Positions 1 to 6,658 of a DNA stretch of 20,965 nt are shown in pieces. Source of the stretch: an uncultured Lachnospiraceae bacterium. GTDB lineage: Bacteria > Bacillota > Clostridia > Lachnospirales > Lachnospiraceae. How positions within the stretch are numbered: the stretch's first letter is position 1; each line of letters starts with the position of its first letter. Where the stretch lies: the NCBI GenBank assembly GCA_946538445.1, contig CAMNGO010000016.1:1-20965 (forward strand), read 5' to 3'. Both the position numbers and the translations under genes were made by a program. A model generated the notes under the pieces. It was not told where the DNA came from and did not search any database. It saw nothing but the letters and a program-made list of their open reading frames with translations.

Positions 1-813
1 CATATAGATATGATTGTCGGAAGCATTCCACTCAATCTCCAGGTCTCCACCAAGGAGATGAGCCGTCACTTTGCGGTCTGTTTTTCCGTTTAATACCGCC
101 GCCACCAGGCTGGCGCAGGCGCCGGTCCCACAGGCATAAGTTTCTCCGCTTCCCCTTTCCCACACACGCATCTTGAAATTATTTCTGTCACAGATTTGGA
201 CAAACTCGGTATTGACTCCCTCCGGAAAGGCTCTGGAATGTTCGAAGAAAGGTCCCTTTCGGTCTAATTCAAGCTGATCTATATCATGGAAGAAGATAAC
301 CGCATGGGGGTTCCCCATGGAGACTGCTGTCATCTTTCGGTTTCCTCCTGCCACGGCATAGGTTACATTGATCAGCCGGTTTTTCTCATCTGCCCCTTCC
401 ATGGTGGCAGAAGGGTCTGCCGGAATCATAGCAGCTTCCAGTATGGGCTGCCCCATATCGACACAGATACTCTTCATTTCCCCGTTTTCTATGTTCAGGC
501 GAATATCTTTCACACTTCCATAACTTTCGATCCGAACCTTCTCCCCGGAAATCATGTCATGATCATAGAGATATCTGGCCACACAGCGTATCCCGTTTCC
601 ACACATTTTCCCTCTGGAACCGTCCGCGTTATACATCTCCATCTCATAATCCGCCAGGTCCGAACGGTTGATAAAAATCACTCCATCCCCACCGATACCA
701 AAGTGTCTGTCACTTAACTTTCTGGCCAGCTCTGATTTATTCTCAACATTTTCTCTTGTCCCATCAATATAGATGTAGTCATTGCCACATCCATGCATTT
801 TTGTAAATCTCAT
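1..813 (-). CDS. dapF: Diaminopimelate epimerase (3' end cut by window edge)
   Basis: Converts LL- to meso-diaminopimelate, the last step before lysine and the source of the meso-DAP used in peptidoglycan; a cytosolic, cofactor-independent two-cysteine racemase. Read from the minus strand, the protein starts MRFTKMHGCGNDY. It has the first catalytic cysteine in MCGNGIRC (about Cys71) and the second in ACGTGA (about Cys228). 271 codons are inside the window with no stop, and the family is about 275 residues, so only a short tail is missing. The start ATG at 813 lies 5 nt after the asnB stop codon, so the two are almost certainly co-transcribed and probably translationally coupled. Identity is very secure. 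The coupling to asnB suggests a shared role around the DAP pathway (inference). Confidence 0.97.
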   Translation of the reverse strand, partial: MRFTKMHGCGNDYIYIDGTRENVENKSELARKLSDRHFGIGGDGVIFINRSDLADYEMEMYNADGSRGKMCGNGIRCVARYLYDHDMISGEKVRIESYGSVKDIRLNIENGEMKSICVDMGQPILEAAMIPADPSATMEGADEKNRLINVTYAVAGGNRKMTAVSMGNPHAVIFFHDIDQLELDRKGPFFEHSRAFPEGVNTEFVQICDRNNFKMRVWERGSGETYACGTGACASLVAAVLNGKTDRKVTAHLLGGDLEIEWNASDNHIYM

Positions 814-818
814 ATCCC

Positions 819-2471
819 TTATTCCCCGCTTTCTCCATAATTGGACAGGACTCTGGCAGAAGGATCATTTACATTACACCCTTCCCAGTTCTTATTGGGC
901 ATCCAGAAATCCACGATCATACCGGACTGCCCCGGATAGTATTTTTCAAAGATTTCCCGATAGAGGAGAGACTCTTTGGTAAACGGTCTGGCATGCTTGT
1001 ATTTCTTCCTTTTCTCTTCGTAGTCCGCATCACTGTAAAGTCTCTCGGCATAATTTGCCAGATCATCTTTTAGGGAATGTCCCACCGCATCGGAGAAAGC
1101 AGCCTTCTCTCTCCAGAGGATGGATTCGGGTATCAGGTCATCTTTCTCAAAGGCGTGTCTCAGGAGATATTTTCCCTTCCCATACCTGTTCATTTTCTTC
1201 TCCGGGTCCAGAGCCATGCAATAGGCTGCAAATTCCAGGTCTCCGAAAGGCACTCTGGCTTCCAGGGAATTTACACTGATGCAACGGTCTGCCCGGAGCA
1301 CATCATACATATGAATCTCCCGTATCCTTTTCTCTGCCTCCTTCTGAAATTCCTCCGCATTGGGAGCAAAGTCCGTATATTTATATCCAAAGATCTCATC
1401 AGAAATCTCACCCGTCAGGATAACACGAATGTCCGACTGTTCATGGATGGCCTTACAGACCAGATACATGCCGATGGAGGCCCGAATAGTAGTAATATCA
1501 TATGTCCCGAGGGCCTCTATTACATGGGGAAGAGCTTCAATCACATCTTTCTCGTTTATAATTACTTCATGGTGATTTGAGTGAAGGTAATCAGCAACTT
1601 CCCTTGCATATTTCAGATCGATGGCATCCAGATCCATACCGATGGACCAGGTCTCAAGAGGCTGATCTGTAAGTGTGGCCGCGATTCCACAGATCAGGGA
1701 GGAATCCAGGCCTCCGGAGAGCAGATAACCCACCGGTGAGTCGGAATCCAGTCTCTTCCTGACCCCTTCGATCAGCAGCTTCCGTATCTTTTCGCTAATC
1801 TCTTCGAGATCATCTTTTAAGTAGTCCCGTACCTCCGACATGTCACGATATCGGATAAACTTCCCATCTTTAAAGTATTGCCCTGGCGGGAAAGGATGAA
1901 TCTCCTCCACCAGAGAGAGCAGGTTCTTAGGTTCGGAAGCGAAACAGTAAACTCCTTCTTTTGTTATTCCATAATACAGAGGTCGTATTCCTATGGGATC
2001 TCTGGCCGCGATATAGGTATCTTTCTCCACATCATACAGAATAAGGGCAAACTCCGCATCCAACATTCCAAACATCTCTGTTCCGTATTCCTGGTATAAT
2101 GCCGGGAGGATTTCACAATCCGAATCTGAGATGAAATGATATCCTTTTCGGACCAGTTCCTCTTTCAGGGGCCGGAACCCATATATTTCCCCGTTACATG
2201 CCAGAACAATCTGACAGGATTCGTTTATATCTATATCTTTAGATGTATTTACATTTTTCTCTGACTGGAGTGTCTGCCCATGTCCATATAAAAATGGCTG
2301 CATGCCTTCAGCGGTAAGCCCCATGATGGACAACCTGTTAAATCCCATCCATCCGTTTCCCGTGTTGATCAGTCTGCTGTCATCCGGCCCTCTTAAGTGA
2401 GTCTTTTCCATGGCCTTCTTAATATCCTCACGGTTACTCCCTTTTCCACAATAGCCTAATATCGAACACAT
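819..2471 (-). CDS. asnB: Glutamine-dependent asparagine synthetase-type amidotransferase
   Basis: Predicted to move the amide nitrogen of glutamine onto a carboxylate activated by ATP, classically aspartate to asparagine. The N-terminal class II glutaminase begins MCSILGYCG, so Cys2 becomes the catalytic nucleophile after Met removal. CNGEIY (about residues 92-97) is the usual glutaminase loop. The C-terminal synthetase domain has the pyrophosphatase loop SGGLDSS (252-258). Length is 550 residues, close to E. coli AsnB. Residues about 62-87 look like an insertion relative to that enzyme. An ATG five codons upstream (2486) would bury Cys2 and overlaps the ribosome binding site, so it was rejected. 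dapF follows after 5 nt. Known relatives in Lactobacillus plantarum and Bacillus subtilis amidate meso-DAP in the cell wall, so that substrate is a possible alternative, although those proteins are longer as I recall. Confidence 0.93.
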   Translation of the reverse strand: MCSILGYCGKGSNREDIKKAMEKTHLRGPDDSRLINTGNGWMGFNRLSIMGLTAEGMQPFLYGHGQTLQSEKNVNTSKDIDINESCQIVLACNGEIYGFRPLKEELVRKGYHFISDSDCEILPALYQEYGTEMFGMLDAEFALILYDVEKDTYIAARDPIGIRPLYYGITKEGVYCFASEPKNLLSLVEEIHPFPPGQYFKDGKFIRYRDMSEVRDYLKDDLEEISEKIRKLLIEGVRKRLDSDSPVGYLLSGGLDSSLICGIAATLTDQPLETWSIGMDLDAIDLKYAREVADYLHSNHHEVIINEKDVIEALPHVIEALGTYDITTIRASIGMYLVCKAIHEQSDIRVILTGEISDEIFGYKYTDFAPNAEEFQKEAEKRIREIHMYDVLRADRCISVNSLEARVPFGDLEFAAYCMALDPEKKMNRYGKGKYLLRHAFEKDDLIPESILWREKAAFSDAVGHSLKDDLANYAERLYSDADYEEKRKKYKHARPFTKESLLYREIFEKYYPGQSGMIVDFWMPNKNWEGCNVNDPSARVLSNYGESGE

Positions 2472-2478
2472 AGTGGAT

Positions 2479-2484
2479 CCCTCC
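2479..2484 (-). promoter_or_regulatory. Ribosome binding site that decides the asnB start
   Basis: GGAGGG on the minus strand lies 7 nt before the ATG at 2471, ideal spacing. The alternative upstream ATG at 2486 shares bases with this site, so it cannot be served by it. The 2471 start also places Cys2 at the N terminus, as the family requires. Confidence 0.9.
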
Positions 2485-2510
2485 ATTCAGCAAGTTGGTT
2501 AATAAAACGT

Positions 2511-2550
2511 AAAAAAAGGCGCCCTGAAGGATAACCTTCAAGACGCCTTT
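2511..2550 (-). terminator. Promoter-proximal intrinsic terminator (attenuator) in the asnB leader
   Basis: On the minus strand the outer stem AAAGGCG/CGCCTTT (2544-2550 with 2515-2521) and the inner stem TGAAGG/CCTTCA surround an ATAA-type loop, followed by a run of seven T (2517-2511). This is a canonical intrinsic terminator. It lies between the asnB promoter and the asnB start, about 10 nt after the expected transcription start, so it must be bypassed for asnB to be expressed. No T-box consensus was found. On the plus strand it lacks a clean T run. Confidence 0.8.
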
Positions 2551-2566
2551 GCCTTTGATTTAAGTT

Positions 2567-2595
2567 AGTTTACACCTACTCCTGTCTTTTGTCAA
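2567..2595 (-). promoter_or_regulatory. asnB-dapF promoter
   Basis: Minus strand -35 TTGACA (2595-2590), 17-nt spacer, -10 TAAACT (2572-2567). This is nearly the sigma-A consensus. The transcription start is expected near 2560, giving an approximately 90-nt leader that contains the terminator at 2511-2550. Confidence 0.8.
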
Positions 2596-2625
2596 CAACT
2601 AATAGTATATATTCCATTTTGGTAA

Positions 2626-2654
2626 TTGCCTTAACTGGTAAGATATTTTATAAT
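2626..2654 (+). promoter_or_regulatory. pfkA promoter
   Basis: Plus strand -35 TTGCCT (2626-2631), 17-nt spacer, perfect -10 TATAAT (2649-2654). The start is expected near 2661, giving a leader of about 45 nt to the pfkA ATG. It is divergent from the asnB promoter, with about 30 bp between the two -35 boxes. Confidence 0.75.
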
Positions 2655-2706
2655 AATACCAACTAACGTTTAATACTTACCCTTACTTGGAAAGGAGTAC
2701 ACTAGC

Positions 2707-3756
2707 ATGAGTAAAAATGACTTTAACAATGCCGTAAAAAGAATCGGTGTCCTCACCTCCGGTGGAGATGCCCCGGGTATGAACGCCGCCGTGCGCGCCG
2801 TGGTCAGATCCGCTGTGTATCGCGGCATTGAAGTAATCGGCATCCGCCGTGGCTGGCAGGGACTGATCAACGGAGATATGTTCCAGATGACCACCAAGGA
2901 TGTATCCCACATCATCAATACAGGCGGTACCATTCTATACACTGCCAGAAGCCAGGAGTTCCGCACACACGAAGGCCGTCAGAAAGCATATAATAACTGC
3001 CGTCTCTTCGGTTTGGACGGCATCGTTGCCATCGGCGGTGACGGAACATTTTCAGGAGCACTAGCCCTCTCCACCGAATTCCCCATCTCCGTGGTAGGTA
3101 TCCCGGGAACCATCGATAATGACATCGGCTGCACCCACTACAGCATCGGTTATGACACCGCTGCCAACACCGCCATGGAAGCCATCGATAAACTGCGCGA
3201 CACCATGAAGTCCCACGAGCGTTGCTCCGTCATCGAAGTCATGGGCCACCGGGCAGGAAACCTGGCTCTCTATGTGGGAATTGCCACCGGCGCCACCGCC
3301 GTTCTGATTCCGGAAGAGCCCTGGGACATCCAGAAAGACGTGGTGGAAAAGATTCAGGCAGCTCGTGTTGCAGGTCGTACCAACTTCATGGTAGTAGTGG
3401 CGGAAGGTGCCCATCCTAAGAAGTCTCCGGAACCTCAGGAAGATGCCATGGTAGAAGGTACAGGTGCAGGCTATGTGGTAGGACAGATGATCAACAAGCA
3501 CTTAGGCCTGGAACCCCGCGTTACCGTATTGGGTCACATCCAGCGTGGCGGCGCTCCCTCAGCCCGTGACCGTGTCACCGCAACCCGTATGGGTCACTAT
3601 GCCGTAAATGTCCTGGCAGAAGGCAAGACAAACCGCATCGTGGTTCACAAAGACGGTGCCATCACCGATGTGGATATGGTAGAAGGCCTGAAACTTCACA
3701 ATACATTAAATGAAAACGAAAAAGTCGTGGTGAAAGCCATGACCGGCGTATACTGA
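2707..3756 (+). CDS. pfkA: ATP-dependent 6-phosphofructokinase
   Basis: Phosphorylates fructose-6-phosphate to fructose-1,6-bisphosphate, the committed step of glycolysis, in the cytosol. Visible motifs are GVLTSGGDAPGMN (14-26), the nucleotide-binding GGDGT (110-114) and the catalytic PGTIDND (133-139, Asp137 as the base). The glycine in PGTIDND, instead of lysine, and the glycine in GGDGT point to ATP rather than pyrophosphate as phosphoryl donor, by family rules. It is 349 residues, slightly longer than the 320-residue E. coli enzyme because of a short N-terminal extension and insertions. The start is supported by AAAGGAG nine nt upstream. It ends just before a 23-bp inverted repeat (3769-3817), which may terminate it. 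Codon use looks rich in C-ending codons, as expected of a highly expressed gene. Confidence 0.96.
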   Translation: MSKNDFNNAVKRIGVLTSGGDAPGMNAAVRAVVRSAVYRGIEVIGIRRGWQGLINGDMFQMTTKDVSHIINTGGTILYTARSQEFRTHEGRQKAYNNCRLFGLDGIVAIGGDGTFSGALALSTEFPISVVGIPGTIDNDIGCTHYSIGYDTAANTAMEAIDKLRDTMKSHERCSVIEVMGHRAGNLALYVGIATGATAVLIPEEPWDIQKDVVEKIQAARVAGRTNFMVVVAEGAHPKKSPEPQEDAMVEGTGAGYVVGQMINKHLGLEPRVTVLGHIQRGGAPSARDRVTATRMGHYAVNVLAEGKTNRIVVHKDGAITDVDMVEGLKLHNTLNENEKVVVKAMTGVY

Positions 3757-3768
3757 TTTTTAATATAT

Positions 3769-3817
3769 AGAGGGGGGTCAGACCCCATTACAGCGTAATG
3801 GGGTCTGACCCCCCTCT
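3769..3817. repeat. Long perfect inverted repeat, copy 1 (GGGGTCAGACCCC-type)
   Basis: Two 23-nt arms pair perfectly around the 3-nt centre AGC. The arms contain the core AGGGGGGTCAGACCCCAT, and each core is itself nearly palindromic (GGGGTC-A-GACCCC). The same core occurs in the second repeat at 6107-6163. The element ends 1 nt before the GGAGG (3819-3823) of the downstream gene. It could terminate pfkA, fold in the leader of the next gene, or be a REP-like element; no T run follows on the plus strand. Confidence 0.9.
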
Positions 3818-3829
3818 TGGAGGTATCCT

Positions 3830-6094
3830 ATGTACAGTTGTCAAAACTGCGGAGCTAATCTTCGCTTCGACATCCCTTCCCAGAAGCTCAAGTGTCCTTA
3901 CTGTGACAGCCTCTATGATTGTCAGGAGATGGACCAGGAGCGAAAAGAGGAAGAATACGAATTGAATGTCTTCACCTGCTCTGTCTGCGGTGGTGAGATT
4001 CTGAGTCTGGATCAAGAGGCAGCTGCCTTCTGTTCCTACTGTGGTTCTTCCGTCATCCTGGAAGCCAAGATGGGAAAGGGCAAGAGACCTGCAAAGATCA
4101 TCCCCTTTAAGAAGACAGAAGATGACTGCCGGGAGGCTTACCGGAAAAAATTGGGCTTCTTTGCCCCGAAAGAATTAAAAAGCCCGGAATTCTTAAATCA
4201 GTTTCGCGGTATCTACATTCCTTACTGGTCCTATTCCTTCTCCCATCAAGGGGATATCGACCTGCGGTCGAAAAACGAATACCGAAAGGGTGATTATGAT
4301 ATCACCGAATACTATGCTATAAAAGGAAAGATCGATGCCAGTTATCAGGGAATCTGTTTCGACGCTTCCTCCTCCTTTGATGATGAGATCAGTGGAGCCA
4401 TCGCCCCCTATGATCCTGCGGAGATGGAACCCTTCTCCCCTGCTTATCTGTCCGGTTTTTATGCTGATGTGGAAGATGTCCCCGCACAGACATATATGGA
4501 CCAGGCAAACACGATAGCAAACGAAGCCTCCATCAAACTGGTGGAGCAGGATAAGGAAGCCGGAAAGTACCCCATCACTGCCGCCAGGAACCTCGCTTCC
4601 GAAAATGATTCCTTAAACACAAAAAAGGAAGACCCGGAACCTGTTATGCTCCCTGTCTGGTTTCTTACCTGGAAGGGAAAAGACCGGGTTGCCTACACCA
4701 CCGTAAACGGTCAGACCGGAAAGATCGCGGCCAATGTCCCCATCGATGAGAAGAAATTTGCCCTGGCTTCCTTCCTTCTGGCTATCCCCCTCTATTTCCT
4801 GTTGAATGCTGCCTTGTCTCTCACGGCAGCCACAGGACTCTTTCTGTCCGGCATCTTATCTCTTTTTTGCGGCTACCTGTTCCATCGGCAAAATGTAAAG
4901 ACCAGCCAGGATCATAAGACAGGTAAAACCAAGAAAACTGCCAAAGCAAAGAAGCTTGCTAAATCTGATAGGAAAAAGAAAACGGTCAAAGAAGAGAATA
5001 GCGGAATATGGGATTACCTCTCCATCCTGATCATCGTCTTCTTCTTTCTGCTGGTAGGATGTATCGCCTACCACAGTCTGGATAACGGCATTATATACGG
5101 AATCATTCATTACCGGTCCCGCGCTGTCTTCCTATTGTTTTTCACTATCATCCTGGCAAATGAAATCCAGGATATAAAAGGGATGGGAACTATACTGGGG
5201 GCCGCACTGTCATCCGTGGTCTGCTTCGTCAAACCGGTAAATGACCTGATCTACTACGGAAGCATGATTGCCGTATACCTGGGCATATTAAGTACTCTTT
5301 ACTTCCTACTGAGAGACTTTAACCTGCTGATCACAAAGCCCCTTCCGGATCTCCATAACCGGGGGTTGAAGATGGTTCTCCTCTTTCTGCTTATCTCCAT
5401 ATATGCTTTTCCTGTAAAGGCTGCAGATACTCCCTACCGCATATACATTGAGGATGAGGAAAATCTGTTAACAGAACAGGAGGAGAAGAAATTAGAGGAA
5501 GATATGGGACCTGTTCAGGAATATGGACACGCAGCCTTCATAACTACCCGAATCCGGGAATCTGATTATGTAGGAGAAACCGGCCGCATCTATCACTCCA
5601 TGTTCGGCCGGGACAGCGGAATGCTGCTTCTGATTGATATGAATCACCGCCAGCTGGTTATCTTCAGCGACGGAGCAGTTTATAAAACCATCACCAAAAG
5701 CAAGGCTAACACCATCACCGATAACATCTACAAGATGGCATCCAGAGGTGATTACTATGGATGCGCCAAAGAAGCATTTACGGAAGCTGCTTTACTCCTT
5801 CAGGGCTATCACATCGCTGAGCCCATGAGACACGTGACCAACGCCCTGCTTTCTCTGATCCTGTCGTTCCTGTTGGTCTACCTGATCGCCAGGTATATCT
5901 CTGCCCAAAGACAGGCATCCCACGAAGAACTCATAGCTATGATTCATCCAAAACAGGAATTTCATGATGGATCCTTAAAATATATGAGAAAGAAAAGAAC
6001 CTACAACCCACGCAGCAGCGGCTCCGGAGGAAGTTCCGGAGGCGGTGGCAGCGGTGGGGGAGGAGGCGGTGGCGGTGGCAGCCACGGCTTCTAA
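3830..6094 (+). CDS. Double zinc-ribbon / multi-spanning membrane / TPM-domain fusion protein
   Basis: Function unknown. The N terminus carries two zinc ribbons (Cys4, 7, 22, 25 and Cys50, 53, 68, 71), followed by a conserved-looking soluble region with GIYIPYWSYSF (128-138). Several hydrophobic segments follow (about 311-351, 396-414, 430-444, 452-495), separated by a lysine-rich stretch (about 364-387). A further hydrophobic segment (512-530) ends in VKAAD like a signal-peptidase site. The region after it (about 533-660) resembles a TPM domain, with DEENLLTEQEEKKLEED as in YgcG-type proteins. A last membrane segment (669-689) leads to a tail rich in Gly and Ser, as is common in TPM proteins. 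At 754 residues it looks like a fusion of a zinc-ribbon protein and a TPM protein. GGAGG six nt upstream supports the start. It may be co-transcribed with pfkA, although the inverted repeat intervenes. Confidence 0.8.
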   Translation: MYSCQNCGANLRFDIPSQKLKCPYCDSLYDCQEMDQERKEEEYELNVFTCSVCGGEILSLDQEAAAFCSYCGSSVILEAKMGKGKRPAKIIPFKKTEDDCREAYRKKLGFFAPKELKSPEFLNQFRGIYIPYWSYSFSHQGDIDLRSKNEYRKGDYDITEYYAIKGKIDASYQGICFDASSSFDDEISGAIAPYDPAEMEPFSPAYLSGFYADVEDVPAQTYMDQANTIANEASIKLVEQDKEAGKYPITAARNLASENDSLNTKKEDPEPVMLPVWFLTWKGKDRVAYTTVNGQTGKIAANVPIDEKKFALASFLLAIPLYFLLNAALSLTAATGLFLSGILSLFCGYLFHRQNVKTSQDHKTGKTKKTAKAKKLAKSDRKKKTVKEENSGIWDYLSILIIVFFFLLVGCIAYHSLDNGIIYGIIHYRSRAVFLLFFTIILANEIQDIKGMGTILGAALSSVVCFVKPVNDLIYYGSMIAVYLGILSTLYFLLRDFNLLITKPLPDLHNRGLKMVLLFLLISIYAFPVKAADTPYRIYIEDEENLLTEQEEKKLEEDMGPVQEYGHAAFITTRIRESDYVGETGRIYHSMFGRDSGMLLLIDMNHRQLVIFSDGAVYKTITKSKANTITDNIYKMASRGDYYGCAKEAFTEAALLLQGYHIAEPMRHVTNALLSLILSFLLVYLIARYISAQRQASHEELIAMIHPKQEFHDGSLKYMRKKRTYNPRSSGSGGSSGGGGSGGGGGGGGGSHGF

Positions 6095-6106
6095 CCAAAA
6101 AAGGAA

Positions 6107-6163
6107 AGAATGGGTAAGGGGGGTCAGACCCCATAATGGGGTCTGACCCCCCTTACCCATTCT
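6107..6163. repeat. Long perfect inverted repeat, copy 2
   Basis: Two 28-nt arms pair perfectly around a single central A. The arms share the core AGGGGGGTCAGACCCCAT with the repeat at 3769-3817. The outer part of each arm (GAATGGGTAA and its complement) is unrelated to copy 1, yet still perfectly paired. It sits between two convergent genes (stop at 6094, stop at 6186), where a bidirectional terminator would be expected. A moderate pyrimidine tract follows on the plus strand, but no classical T run. Confidence 0.9.
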
Positions 6164-6185
6164 CTTCATTTCTTTGCTTACTCTA

Positions 6186-6593
6186 TTATTCTAATACGCC
6201 GTTTTCTTTCAAAAGTTCATAAACTGCTTCAACCGCTTCATAAACCATATCATCACAGTGAGCTTTCTTATCGCCTCCCTGCTGAGCATTTACCTTAAGC
6301 AGGTCTTTGCAATCAAGCAGCCCTTCATGGTTCGTGCGAATCTTCCGGGTGAAGTCGTTGGCAGCCTGAGCAGAATCGATCCCCGCCAGTCCCAAAGCCA
6401 TCAGTCCTCCGGTAACTGCGCCGCATACAGATCCCATCTTCATACCGGCACCAAAATGAACCGCGATTCGCATGACGTCTTCTTCACTCATTCCGAAAAC
6501 TTCCGCGAAGGGAAGCAGGACTGATTGGGCGCAATTATAATGAGGTGTTACGATAGCGCGAAGTTCCCGCGCACGATCAAGATATTTCTCCAT
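6186..6593 (-). CDS. C_GCAxxG_C_C family cysteine protein
   Basis: Small cytosolic protein of a family defined by spaced cysteines and thought to be redox-active or metal-binding; its biochemical role is not established. Visible are Cys21 in YNCAQSV, Cys57 in GSVCGAVTGG (the GCAxxG-like core), Cys95 in LLDCKDLL and Cys113 in HCDD. The length, 135 residues, is usual for the family. It starts 65 nt after the nrdD stop with no visible promoter or terminator between, so it is probably the second gene of an nrdD operon. A GGAAGG about 11 nt before the ATG serves as ribosome binding site. The link to ribonucleotide reduction (for example thiol electron supply) is inference from position only. Confidence 0.85.
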   Translation of the reverse strand: MEKYLDRARELRAIVTPHYNCAQSVLLPFAEVFGMSEEDVMRIAVHFGAGMKMGSVCGAVTGGLMALGLAGIDSAQAANDFTRKIRTNHEGLLDCKDLLKVNAQQGGDKKAHCDDMVYEAVEAVYELLKENGVLE

Positions 6594-6658
6594 AGTTTAC
6601 ATTTCCTTCCTAAGTAAGATTTCTGAACATATAATATCACATAGACATCGAACACTTT

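Noticed and set aside
286..717. Open frame on the plus strand at the left end.
   Set aside because: It is antisense to dapF, whose catalytic motifs are clear on the minus strand.
2472..2706. T-box or other amino-acid riboswitch ahead of asnB.
   Set aside because: No GGGTGG-type T-box core on the minus strand, and the expected leader before the terminator is too short for specifier and antiterminator domains.
6001..6091. Low-complexity GGC/GGT tract as a simple-sequence repeat element.
   Set aside because: It encodes the Gly/Ser-rich C-terminal tail common in TPM proteins and stays in frame to the stop codon; length variation there is possible but not shown.
3769..6163. IS element or composite transposon bounded by the two inverted repeats.
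   Set aside because: No transposase lies between them, no target-site duplications were recognised, and each repeat is a complete hairpin rather than one end of an element.
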